Shown piece by piece: positions 1 through 7,993 of a stretch of DNA of 64,000 bases (positions are counted from its first letter, which is position 1; the number at the start of each line of letters is the position of its first letter). The stretch is from the NCBI RefSeq assembly GCF_045310525.1, contig NZ_JBJHZY010000004.1, positions 62,001 through 126,000 of the forward strand. Direction: 5' to 3'. The translations under genes were made by a program, and so were the position numbers. The notes beneath the pieces were generated by a model that was given only the letters and a program-made list of their open reading frames with translations, was not told the DNA's origin and ran no database searches. The DNA is from Clostridium_AT radicumherbarum. Its GTDB lineage: Bacteria > Bacillota > Clostridia > Clostridiales > Clostridiaceae.

Positions 1-1063
1 TGCTTATACTATTTAGAATATCAATAGCTGGGTAATGATTTTTTGCTGCTAAGTCTCTTGAAAGAATAATATGTCCATCTAATATACCTCTTACAGCATC
101 TGCAATAGGTTCGTTAAAATCGTCCCCATCCACTAAAACAGTGTAGAATGCTGTTATGGACCCTTTATTAGACATGCCTGAACGTTCCATGAGCTTTGGA
201 AGCATTGCAAATACAGAAGGAGTATAACCTTTAGTTGCAGGTGGTTCCCCAATAGCTAGTCCAACCTCCCTTTGTGCCATGGCAAATCTAGTTACAGAAT
301 CCATCATAAGAATAACTTTTTTACCTTTATCTCTAAAATACTCAGCTATTGCAGTTGCAGTAAAAGCCCCTTTTAATCTTACAAGTGCAGGCTTATCTGA
401 GGTTGCACAGACAATTACAGATCTTTTAAGTCCTTCTTCACCTAGGTCTCTTTCAATAAAATCTAGAACTTCTCTTCCTCTTTCACCTACTAGAGCAATA
501 ACATTTACATCAGCCTGGGCATATTTTGCTATCATACCTAAGGTAGTACTTTTCCCTACACCACTGCCAGCAAATATACCAACTCTTTGTCCTTCACCAC
601 AGGTTAAAAATCCATCTATTGACTTTACTCCAGTAGGAAGTATATCTTTAATTCTTCTTCTTTTTAATGGATCTGGCGGATTATTATCTAGTCTATAAGG
701 GACTCCATTCTTAATTTCATCCCCTTCTAATGGTTTTCCAAGGCCATCTAATACCATACCCAATAGATCCTCAGAGCAATTTACGCTTAGTGGAATACCT
801 TCTGCAACCACCCTGCAGCCTGGGGAAATACCAGTGAGTTCTCCAAGAGGCATCAAAATAACATTATCTTCCTTAAAACCTACTGCTTCACAGGTAATTG
901 CTTCTGCCTTCTCATTATAAATAGTGCAGACTTCACCTACAAAAGAGCTAATACCCTCAACCTCTATTGTTAAGCCAATTACTTTTTTAACAATACCTTC
1001 AACGTAATATAAGCTTTCATTTTGTAACTTTTTTCTCAGAATATCAAAGTTAATAGGCTGCAT
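1..1063 (-). CDS. fliI: Flagellum-specific ATP synthase FliI (partial, C-terminus off the left edge)
   Basis: ATPase of the flagellar type III export apparatus, which works with FliH at the cytoplasmic base of the basal body. About 354 residues are present, read from the ATG at 1063. The translation contains a Walker A motif GSGVGKST, the block ALVGERGREV and a Walker B-like strand ending ILMMDSVTR, the standard order for F1-beta-like FliI. The start codon follows the fliH stop by one base, so the two genes are translationally coupled. Expected family length is about 435-440 residues, so roughly the last 80 lie outside the window. Identification is firm; completeness cannot be judged. Confidence 0.96.
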   Translation of the reverse strand, partial: MQPINFDILRKKLQNESLYYVEGIVKKVIGLTIEVEGISSFVGEVCTIYNEKAEAITCEAVGFKEDNVILMPLGELTGISPGCRVVAEGIPLSVNCSEDLLGMVLDGLGKPLEGDEIKNGVPYRLDNNPPDPLKRRRIKDILPTGVKSIDGFLTCGEGQRVGIFAGSGVGKSTTLGMIAKYAQADVNVIALVGERGREVLDFIERDLGEEGLKRSVIVCATSDKPALVRLKGAFTATAIAEYFRDKGKKVILMMDSVTRFAMAQREVGLAIGEPPATKGYTPSVFAMLPKLMERSGMSNKGSITAFYTVLVDGDDFNEPIADAVRGILDGHIILSRDLAAKNHYPAIDILNSIS

Positions 1064-1064
1064 A

Positions 1065-1835
1065 TTATTCTTTTCCCTCCAATAGTTCTCTAATCCTTTG
1101 AAGAGCATAATTTATTCCTATTACAAGCTTGCCATTTCCCTTATTAATGATTGCATTTCCAGCTTCAATTGTATTATCCTTTACAACAAAAATATCACCA
1201 TGATATCCTAAATTGTCTTTCCAGTTTTCTACTTGTTCTTTAAGTTCCATAGCATATATTTCATTACATCTAATAATAAAATTATTAGCATTTTTAGAAG
1301 CTTCAAGTGCATCAAATATCATTTTATTAATTGAAGATTTGTCCTTTACCTCGTTTTTCAAAACAGCCTCCGCTGCACATACTACTAAATCAATTAATTC
1401 ACTTTTTTTATTCTCTAGATAACTTTCATACTCAATCTTTGCATTAAATAAGATTTCTTCAGCTGATGCAATTATAGAATTTTTTTTAACTTCTGCTTCA
1501 TCTAGAGCTTCCTTATAGGCTAAGTTATAGCCCTGTTCTTTTCCTTCTCCGTATCCATTTTCATATGCAGCTTTTTTAAGCTTTTCAGCTTCTTTCATTG
1601 CATTATCTTCAATCATCGCCGCATCTTCATAAGCTTTAGCAAGTATTTGTTCCTTTTGTCTTCTGGCATTTTCAAGAATTGTGCTTGCAAGGTTGTTATA
1701 ACCCTCCATATTAATTGAGCTAACTGCATCTTCAGTGTAAGAGGTTATTTGTGGTTTTTCTAAGTTTGTTACAATTTCTCTTAAGCCATCATCTTTTATG
1801 GAATTATTCTTTATTATTCTATATGATAATTGCAT
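1065..1835 (-). CDS. fliH: Flagellar assembly protein FliH
   Basis: Regulator and stator-like partner of the FliI ATPase in the flagellar export apparatus. The 256-residue product has a long charged, Ala/Glu-rich helical middle (roughly residues 50-130) typical of FliH/VATPase-E proteins and a globular C-terminal domain ending in LEGKE. The frame stays open to 1877, but the ATG at 1835 has an AGAGGTGG ribosome site just upstream (1841-1848) and is chosen. That start lies inside the last codons of fliG, giving a 17-bp overlap and probable translational coupling. Assignment rests on composition plus the fixed fliG-fliH-fliI order. Confidence 0.9.
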   Translation of the reverse strand: MQLSYRIIKNNSIKDDGLREIVTNLEKPQITSYTEDAVSSINMEGYNNLASTILENARRQKEQILAKAYEDAAMIEDNAMKEAEKLKKAAYENGYGEGKEQGYNLAYKEALDEAEVKKNSIIASAEEILFNAKIEYESYLENKKSELIDLVVCAAEAVLKNEVKDKSSINKMIFDALEASKNANNFIIRCNEIYAMELKEQVENWKDNLGYHGDIFVVKDNTIEAGNAIINKGNGKLVIGINYALQRIRELLEGKE

Positions 1836-2832
1836 CTTCGCCACCTCTAGAGATAACAATTTCCCCGGCCTCATCAAGTCTTCTTATAATGCCAACAATT
1901 CTCTGTTGTGCCTTTTCAACATCCATAAGTCTTACAGGTCCTAAGAATTCCATATCTTCTTTTAGAGCAGCTGAAGCTCTCTTAGATTGATTTCTAAATA
2001 TAGAATTGGAAACTTCTTCTGAGCAGCCCTTAAGAGCAAGCGCAAGCTCTTTAGTATCAACTTCCCTAAGAACTCTTTGAATAGATACATCATCAAGTGA
2101 AAGAATATCTTCAAATACAAACATGGATTCCTTGATTTTTTCTGCTAGTTCAGCATTTTCCTTTTCTAGACCTTCAGTAATATTCTTTTCTGTAGTTCTA
2201 TCAACTTGATTCAAGATATCTACAAGAGTTTGAATTCCACCTATTACTGTCATATCGGATTTAACAACACTAGATAACTTTACATCTAGTACCTTTTCAA
2301 TTTCCTTCACTACTGAAGGAGATGTGTTGTTCATTGCTGCAATTCTAAAAGCTACTTCAGATTGCACGTCCTCTGAAAGAGAAGATAGAATTTGACCTGC
2401 TTTATCTGGCTGTAAGTAGCAGAGAACAAGAGCAATAGTCTGCGGATGCTCATTAGAAATAATATTAAGTAGTTGATGTGCATCAGCTTTTCTCGCAATA
2501 GAAAAAGGCCTATACTGCTGTGTAGCCTCAGAAACCTTCTCCATTATTTCTTTAGCTCTTTGTGCGCCTAAGGCTTTTCCTAAAAGTGTCCTTGCATATT
2601 CCATACCACCTTCTAGTATAAAGTCCTTTGCCTTATTAATTTGTATGAACTCATCTAATATTTCATCCTTTACCTCAGAACGAACAGAGGTTATATTAGC
2701 TATTTCATAGGTGATCTTTTGTATTTCCGACTCAGGAAATTTTTTAATTATTCCTGATGCTGCATCTGGGCCTAGAGTTATAAACAATATGGCAGCCTTC
2801 TGAACTCCAGACAATTTAGTTTCTTTTGCCAT
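1819..2832 (-). CDS. fliG: Flagellar motor switch protein FliG
   Basis: Rotor protein that binds the MS ring (FliF) and forms the torque-generating face against MotA. The 337-residue product has the usual family length. An EHPQ motif near residue 128 marks the middle domain, and a charged helix near residues 260-285 (VLREVDTKELALAL) matches the torque helix of the C-terminal domain. The ribosome site GAGGTGA overlaps the end of fliF, whose stop is 7 bp upstream. No lesion is seen. Confidence 0.97.
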   Translation of the reverse strand: MAKETKLSGVQKAAILFITLGPDAASGIIKKFPESEIQKITYEIANITSVRSEVKDEILDEFIQINKAKDFILEGGMEYARTLLGKALGAQRAKEIMEKVSEATQQYRPFSIARKADAHQLLNIISNEHPQTIALVLCYLQPDKAGQILSSLSEDVQSEVAFRIAAMNNTSPSVVKEIEKVLDVKLSSVVKSDMTVIGGIQTLVDILNQVDRTTEKNITEGLEKENAELAEKIKESMFVFEDILSLDDVSIQRVLREVDTKELALALKGCSEEVSNSIFRNQSKRASAALKEDMEFLGPVRLMDVEKAQQRIVGIIRRLDEAGEIVISRGGEDAIII

Positions 2833-2839
2833 TAACTAA

Positions 2840-4429
2840 TCACCTCTCATCCTCTGCTAACCATGATTTTATTATGTCAGCTACTTGGTCTGGCTTTTCT
2901 GAAGCGTATCTCTTAATTTCCTTTTCTATATGTCCTCTTTCTGAGTTACCCTGACTTTCGAAATCAATAGGCTTAAACTCAACTTGTGGTTCTGAATTAT
3001 CACCTACAAGAACATCGATTGATTTAGGCGTTATAATTGCATCTAACTGTTCTTCTTCCGAAGTGCTCTTTTTCTTCTTTCTTAAAAATGCAAATAACAT
3101 AATTAAAAGTACTAAAACTCCTCCACCTATTGCTATTTCTTTATATAAATTCATCTTTGCTTCCTGGGCCTGAGCCTGCTTCATTTGATCTAATGCCTGT
3201 TTTTGAGCATCAGTTGCACTTGTATCAAATTTCATTCCTTCTACTACTACACTGTCTCCTCTGGTTTGATCTATACCAATAGCATTGGCAACCAAATTTT
3301 GTATTTGAGTTTGTGTTGCACTATCTATATTGTTCTGGTTTACAATAACTGAAGCTGTAAGTCTCTTAACTGAACCAGGTGCTTTTATAGTCTTAGTCTC
3401 ACTTTTTCCTATTTCATAATTGTTTGTTTCTTCCTGATGTGTTACTGTTTGTCCATTAGTAGTCTGCGTAGTTACAGTGCTATTAGTCATGTTGTTATCC
3501 ACTGGACTTTGTGAGGGTTTTGTAGTTACATTACCGTTTGTATCTCTTATGTACTTGTCACTTACAACAGTTCCTTTTGGGTCTACGGTAGTGGTATCAC
3601 TTTGAACTGCATCGAAATTCAAATCAGCATTTACCTTCACTGTCACATTTTTATTATAAATCTTAGAAAGCTGATCCATAACTTTTGTTTCTAATGCTTT
3701 CTCATAATCTTTCTTTGATTGCTGCTGCTTTACTGTGTCACCGTTTACTTGTGTGCTTTGATCATCATATAGAGCATCAGTTAGAAGCTGCATCTTATCA
3801 TCAACTATCTGAACATTTTCCTTAGGTAAATTCTTGACACCACCAGTTAATAGCGCAACTATGGCTTTTACTTGATCCTTAGTAAGGCTCTGTCCATCCT
3901 TCATCATAAGTGTAACTGACGCACTAGCTGGTGTTGAATCTTTAACAAAAACGCTGTCATCAGGTAATACCAAATTCACCTTAACATTACTTACTTGAGG
4001 AAAGCCTTTAATTGTTTTCTCAAGCTCACCTTCAAGAGCCCTTTGATATTTAATCTTCATTTCTGCATCTGTAGTGCCAAAGGTGCTTGAACTATCAAAT
4101 AATTCAAAGCCTTTACTGCCTGAGCTAATTTGCGGAGCAAGCTCTAGTCTGAGCTGATCCACTTGATCTGCAGGTACAAGTATTGAATTTCCTGATACTT
4201 TAACATTAGTTACTTTTTTAGTAGATAACTCATCCATAACTGTTTTTGCATCATTTGCGTCAAGATTATTAAATAGTACACCATATTTTGTGGATCCTAA
4301 GGTTATAGCAAAATAAATACCTATAACAACTATGCTAATACCGGCAACTCCGAGAGCTATCTTTTTTAATTTACTTAAGTCTTTAAATTTTCCAATTAAA
4401 TTTTTTGCTATTTCTGATAGCTTGCCCAT
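2840..4429 (-). CDS. fliF: Flagellar MS-ring protein FliF
   Basis: Membrane ring protein that forms the MS ring and the platform for switch and export proteins. It is 529 residues long, with an N-terminal membrane segment near residues 24-46, a periplasmic-type secretin/PrgK-like region, a low-complexity Thr/Asn-rich stretch (about 290-340), a second membrane segment near 430-448 followed by a KKKKK cluster, and a short C-terminal tail expected to bind FliG. The upstream 66-bp gap to fliE carries an AT-rich hairpin and an AAAGGAG ribosome site. Intact. Confidence 0.96.
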   Translation of the reverse strand: MGKLSEIAKNLIGKFKDLSKLKKIALGVAGISIVVIGIYFAITLGSTKYGVLFNNLDANDAKTVMDELSTKKVTNVKVSGNSILVPADQVDQLRLELAPQISSGSKGFELFDSSSTFGTTDAEMKIKYQRALEGELEKTIKGFPQVSNVKVNLVLPDDSVFVKDSTPASASVTLMMKDGQSLTKDQVKAIVALLTGGVKNLPKENVQIVDDKMQLLTDALYDDQSTQVNGDTVKQQQSKKDYEKALETKVMDQLSKIYNKNVTVKVNADLNFDAVQSDTTTVDPKGTVVSDKYIRDTNGNVTTKPSQSPVDNNMTNSTVTTQTTNGQTVTHQEETNNYEIGKSETKTIKAPGSVKRLTASVIVNQNNIDSATQTQIQNLVANAIGIDQTRGDSVVVEGMKFDTSATDAQKQALDQMKQAQAQEAKMNLYKEIAIGGGVLVLLIMLFAFLRKKKKSTSEEEQLDAIITPKSIDVLVGDNSEPQVEFKPIDFESQGNSERGHIEKEIKRYASEKPDQVADIIKSWLAEDER

Positions 4430-4495
4430 TAATCAGCTCTCCTTTTAGTAAGTGAATAAAATTTAGTCTAAATTAATTTTATTTACTGCTATAAA

Positions 4496-4823
4496 TTATA
4501 ATTGCATTCTATTTAGTTCTTGATATGCATCTACTATTTTATTTCTTACTTGAACTGCAAGCTCAAGAGACATTTTAGCTTCTTCTGTAGAAAGCATTAC
4601 ATTATGTATATCTGTATTATCACCCTGTATGTATATCTGTATTATCACCCTGTATAAAACCCTGAGTGGTATTTTCAGCATCTATCTGCTTACTATTAAC
4701 CTCATCTAACTTTGACTTTAACATATCAAAGAAACTATTTGAAGTGTCATTATTTGTTACCTTGCTGTCTGAATTAATTTTTTCAAAGATGGTACTATCT
4801 GGAACAAAAGAATTTATTTTCAT
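4496..4823 (-). pseudogene. fliE: Flagellar hook-basal body protein FliE, frameshifted by a 25-bp tandem duplication
   Basis: FliE links the MS ring to the rod and is required for rod assembly and export. The frame from 4823 encodes a normal FliE N-terminus but stops after 67 residues (TGA at 4620-4622). The conserved FliE C-terminus, with VMLSTEEAKMSLELAVQV and ending RMQL, is present in another frame down to 4496. The shift is caused by two perfect adjacent copies of a 25-bp unit (4606-4630 and 4631-4655). Removing one copy gives a continuous 100-residue FliE, the usual family length. This could be a real null or reversible allele, or a sequencing/assembly error; the sequence alone cannot decide. 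Confidence 0.9.
4606..4655. repeat. Perfect 25-bp tandem duplication inside fliE
   Basis: Two identical 25-bp units abut at 4630/4631. Three further bases left of the first unit match the end of that unit, so the repeated tract extends to 28 bp (4603-4630 and 4628-4655). The unit length is not a multiple of three, so gain of one copy shifts the fliE frame and loss of one restores it. This is the size and arrangement expected of a replication-slippage product. Confidence 0.97.
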
Positions 4824-4836
4824 TGCTTATTCCCTC

Positions 4837-5271
4837 CTATTTACCTATTTCTAGAGCCTTCATAAACATGCTCTTTTCAGAATTCATTGCACTAACATTT
4901 GCCTCATATGCTCTAGTAGACGAAATCATATCTGCCATTTCATTCATTATGTTTACATTTGGCATTGTAACATAACCATCAGGTCCAGCATCAGGATTAG
5001 TGGGGTCATATACCTTTCTTAAAGGAGATGTATCATTTTCAATTCCAACAGCCTTTACCCCTAAAAGGTTGTCTTCCACTTTCCCAGTTTTAGGATTTAA
5101 TTCTCTGTCTAAGTTCTCCTGAAAAACAGCAATTTTTCTTATGTAAGGTTGTCCATTTTCACCTCTTGTAGTTGTAACATTTGCAATATTTGATGCTATT
5201 GTATCCATTCTTAGTCTCTCTGCTGATAAACCACTAGCACTAATTCTCAAGGTATTAAATGCATTAATCAT
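4837..5271 (-). CDS. flgC: Flagellar basal-body rod protein FlgC
   Basis: Proximal rod subunit of the flagellum. The 144-residue product has the rod-family N-terminus (LRISASGLSAERLRMDTIASN) with the ANVTTTRG continuation, and a C-terminal helix with MADMISSTRAYEANVSAMN. Both ends form the D0 coiled-coil pair common to rod, hook and filament proteins. The gene lies 4 bp after flgB and 13 bp before fliE. Length and motifs are normal. Confidence 0.97.
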   Translation of the reverse strand: MINAFNTLRISASGLSAERLRMDTIASNIANVTTTRGENGQPYIRKIAVFQENLDRELNPKTGKVEDNLLGVKAVGIENDTSPLRKVYDPTNPDAGPDGYVTMPNVNIMNEMADMISSTRAYEANVSAMNSEKSMFMKALEIGK

Positions 5272-5275
5272 TTAT

Positions 5276-5683
5276 TTATCCCCTTCCATCCTTAATAATA
5301 TATGTTTCTAAAGAAATCCTGCTGTTGATTTGACTTATGAGCGCGTTGTACATTATATTATTTGCTGCCTGATTTGCCATTTGATTATCAATATCTACAT
5401 TGTTGCCATCTTGATTCATACTGGAAGTTAAGTCCTGCTCCACATTTATATCACTACCAGCATTATCATCTTTAATATGCCTTTCATTTGTTGTTTTAAG
5501 TTCTACATCATCAATAGACTTTTTAAGATTTTCTTCAAAAGAAACATAATATGCTTTATAGTCCTTTGTATTAAGATTTGCAACGTTGTTTGCTATTACC
5601 TTGCTCCTTAGTGAAGAAGCGTCTAGACCTTCCTTAATAAGATCGTAAACATACTGACTTTTCGACAGATTATTTACATTCAC
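5276..5683 (-). CDS. flgB: Flagellar basal-body rod protein FlgB
   Basis: Most proximal rod protein, 135 residues. The conserved segment SLRSKVIANNVANLNTKDYK near residues 24-43 identifies the rod family, and the tail with NNIMYNALISQINSR is the C-terminal D0 helix. Translation appears to start at the GTG at 5683, with GGAG eight bases upstream. It is the first gene of the flgB-flgC-fliE-fliF-fliG-fliH-fliI run. The 202-bp region upstream holds the terminator of the second flagellin gene; I could not assign a convincing promoter in the remainder. Confidence 0.96.
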   Translation of the reverse strand: MNVNNLSKSQYVYDLIKEGLDASSLRSKVIANNVANLNTKDYKAYYVSFEENLKKSIDDVELKTTNERHIKDDNAGSDINVEQDLTSSMNQDGNNVDIDNQMANQAANNIMYNALISQINSRISLETYIIKDGRG

Positions 5684-5810
5684 AATATCATCTCCACAAC
5701 TATAGATTTATTTTCCAATAATATTACATAATTCGTGGTAATTATTAATACAATTTTACAATAATTTTTTTTGTTTGTATACTTAAATTTCATAGTTTTA
5801 TGAATTGCGA

Positions 5811-5870
5811 CAAAATAAAAAAAAGGGATGTTATCACTTTCAAAATTAATGAAAATGGTAATATCCCTTT
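5811..5870 (-). terminator. Rho-independent terminator after the second flagellin gene
   Basis: On the minus strand AAGGGATATTAC pairs with GTGATAACATCCCTT across a loop of about 20 bases, followed by a T-rich run (TTTTTTTTATTTTG). It separates the flagellin transcript from flgB. Confidence 0.85.
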
Positions 5871-5885
5871 ATGTTTTTTAGATTA

Positions 5886-6737
5886 TTATTTCATATTTTG
5901 TAAAATCCTTAACACATCCTGCGGTAGTTTATTGGTTTGTGCCATTAAAGCAGTGCCTGCTTCTGAAAGTATGCTATCTTTTGAATACTCCATCATTTCA
6001 TCTGCAATATCTGCATCTCTTAAGTTGCTATCTGCGCCTTCCATTCTATCACTTAATTCATTTAAATTACTATAGGTACTTTCAAATCTATTTTCTAAGG
6101 AACCGTATTTGCTGCTAATAGATAGTACATTCTTTATAGCATCATCGATTACTGAAATGTCATTAGCTGTACTATTTGTAGTAACATTAATGCCTGTAAG
6201 GCTGCTTATGTTTGAAGTTCCATCAATGGAACCATCTGGCTTATATAAAGCCAAATTAAACAATGGAATATCAACTTTATCACCAACATTTGCCCCTGTA
6301 GCCATAGAAATTGTAGTGGAGCTGTTTGCTAAAAGCTTAACTCCATTAAATTCCATATTTTCAGCTGCGTCATTTACAGTTTTTAACATTTGGTCTATTT
6401 CTGTTTTAATATTGGCATTATCTTGTAGACTATTAGAACCGCTTCCTGCTTGAACAGTTAGCTCTCTAATTCTTTGCAATGCATCGGTTATACTTCCTAG
6501 TGCTCCCTCAGCAGTTTGCATCATGCTCATACCATCTTGAGTATTTTTGCTTGCCATTTGAAGTCCTCTTATTTGCATTCTTAATCTCTCACTTTGTGAA
6601 ATTGCTATTGGATCATCTTTTGCACTATTAACCTTTACACCAGAAGAAATTCTTCCAAGTGCTACACTTTGTCTTTGCAGAGCTTTAGTTTGTTCATTAT
6701 ATATATTCAAGGACGCTAAGTTGTGAAGTAATCTCAT
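5886..6737 (-). CDS. Second (divergent) flagellin
   Basis: Filament-type protein of 283 residues. The N-terminus (IYNEQTKALQRQSVALGRIS, then SSGVKVNSAKDDPIAISQ) and C-terminus (ADIADEMMEYSKDSILSEAG, then LPQDVLRILQNM) match the two D0/D1 halves of flagellin. The central domain is short, and conserved residues are more degenerate than in the flagellin at 18447-19271. The open frame extends to 6791, but the ATG at 6737 follows a GGAGTTGG ribosome site and is chosen. It has its own sigma-D promoter and a leader of about 30 bases without the GGA hairpin of the major flagellin. It may be a minor filament subunit or a filament-end protein. Confidence 0.92.
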   Translation of the reverse strand: MRLLHNLASLNIYNEQTKALQRQSVALGRISSGVKVNSAKDDPIAISQSERLRMQIRGLQMASKNTQDGMSMMQTAEGALGSITDALQRIRELTVQAGSGSNSLQDNANIKTEIDQMLKTVNDAAENMEFNGVKLLANSSTTISMATGANVGDKVDIPLFNLALYKPDGSIDGTSNISSLTGINVTTNSTANDISVIDDAIKNVLSISSKYGSLENRFESTYSNLNELSDRMEGADSNLRDADIADEMMEYSKDSILSEAGTALMAQTNKLPQDVLRILQNMK

Positions 6738-6774
6738 AAAACCAACTCCATAAAAAAATTTATTTCTGTATATA

Positions 6775-6801
6775 GTATCGAATGATTTCAATAATACTTT
6801 A
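6775..6801 (-). promoter_or_regulatory. Sigma-D (sigma-28) type promoter of the second flagellin
   Basis: On the minus strand TAAA (6798-6801) is separated by exactly 15 bases from TTCGATAC (6775-6782), against the Bacillus/Clostridium flagellar consensus TAAA-N15-GCCGATAT. It lies 38 bp upstream of the chosen start codon. Confidence 0.82.
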
Positions 6802-6810
6802 TTCTTTTTG

Positions 6811-6860
6811 CTAAAGAAAATAGCTAGGATACTTTCATAACTATGAAAATCTCCTAGCTA
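6811..6860 (-). terminator. Terminator at the end of the legionaminic acid operon
   Basis: The minus strand forms TAGCTAGGA/TCCTAGCTA with a further inner pairing TTTCATA/TATGAAA, followed by TTTTCTTT. It lies just after the legC stop and before the sigma-D promoter of the second flagellin, so the island and that flagellin are separate transcripts. Confidence 0.8.
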
Positions 6861-6866
6861 TAATTC

Positions 6867-7964
6867 TTAAATACTACCAATTACATTACAAACTTTCCTT
6901 ATATCTTCTTCTTTTATTCCAACAGAACTTGGTAAATTAATGCCTTTTGAGGCTAATTCGTTTGTAACAGTCATATCACCATGTTTGCATTCTAAATAAG
7001 GTGGCATTTTATGAATTGGCATAAAAAATGTCCTAGCTTCTATTCCGTTTTCTTTAAGTTTAACAATTAGCTGATCTCTTGTTAATTGGTACCCATCTTC
7101 GACTAAAATTGAATATAACCAAAAGATGTTTTTTGTATTATCCTTTTCTACTGGTAATAATATACCCTTAATATCTTTCAATAATTTATTATATAATGCC
7201 GCATTTTCTCTTTTTATCTCACAATATTCATGTATATTTTCGAGTTGTGCACATCCCATAGCCGCTAATAAATTTGGCATTCTAAAATTAAATCCAATTT
7301 CTTCGTGATAAAATGCTCCATTATCTAAAACCTTTTTAGTTTGTGTTGAAAGATATTTAGCTCTTTTCCCCGTTTCTTCATTATTTGTAACTAACATTCC
7401 GCCTGCACCCGTAGTAATTATTTTATTTCCATTAAATGAAAAGCAGCCAATATCGCCAATATTCCCTAGCATTATTCCATTATATGTTGCTCCTAAACTC
7501 TCTGTTGCATCCTCTATAACAAATAAGTTATATTTTTTTGCAATTTCCATGACTCTATCCATATCAACAGCTTGTCCATAAATATGAACTGGTAATATTG
7601 CTTTAGTCCTTGGTGTTATTAAATCTTCAATTTTATCAGCATCCATAACCCAAGTATCCTTGCAGACATCAACAAAAACTGGTTCAGCACCAACATATTT
7701 TATAGTATTAACTGGTGATATGAAGGTTAAGGAAGAAACAATAACTTCATCACCCTTTCCAATTCCAAGTGTTCTAAGTGCAAGTTCTAAAGCTGCAGTG
7801 CCATTCATTGTAACCACTGCTGTTTTTGAATTTACATATTTAGCAAACTCATTTTCAAATTTATCCACATAAGAACCTGCTGAAGAAACCCAGTTAGTGT
7901 CTAAACAATCTTTAATATACTTCCATTCATTACCTCTGATTTCTGGTATACATAACGGTATCAT
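6867..7964 (-). CDS. legC: Sugar aminotransferase of the DegT/DnrJ/EryC1 family (LegC-type)
   Basis: PLP-dependent transaminase expected to place an amino group on the 4-keto sugar made by LegB, the second step of legionaminic acid synthesis. The 365-residue product has normal family length. The PLP-binding lysine is probably K181 in GNKIITTGAGG; EDATESLGATYNG precedes it and the MNGTAALELAL segment near residues 53-63 is the cofactor-phosphate region. It is the last gene of the island, next to legB, legH and legG, which supports the Leg assignment over other sugar aminotransferases. Confidence 0.85.
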   Translation of the reverse strand: MIPLCIPEIRGNEWKYIKDCLDTNWVSSAGSYVDKFENEFAKYVNSKTAVVTMNGTAALELALRTLGIGKGDEVIVSSLTFISPVNTIKYVGAEPVFVDVCKDTWVMDADKIEDLITPRTKAILPVHIYGQAVDMDRVMEIAKKYNLFVIEDATESLGATYNGIMLGNIGDIGCFSFNGNKIITTGAGGMLVTNNEETGKRAKYLSTQTKKVLDNGAFYHEEIGFNFRMPNLLAAMGCAQLENIHEYCEIKRENAALYNKLLKDIKGILLPVEKDNTKNIFWLYSILVEDGYQLTRDQLIVKLKENGIEARTFFMPIHKMPPYLECKHGDMTVTNELASKGINLPSSVGIKEEDIRKVCNVIGSI

Positions 7965-7993
7965 TACATGACTCAGCTCCTTATTATTAAATT

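Noticed and set aside
279..698. Plus-strand open frame opposite fliI
   Set aside because: Shadow of the conserved fliI coding sequence; no ribosome site and no recognisable protein.
4496..4681. Open frame of 61 codons treated as a separate small gene
   Set aside because: It is the displaced C-terminal half of fliE; its first 26 codons only re-read the duplicated fliE sequence in another frame and no good ribosome site precedes it.
5684..5800. Sigma-A promoter for the flgB operon
   Set aside because: Several TTGTA- and TAAT-like hexamers occur in very AT-rich sequence, none with a clearly better match and spacing than the others.
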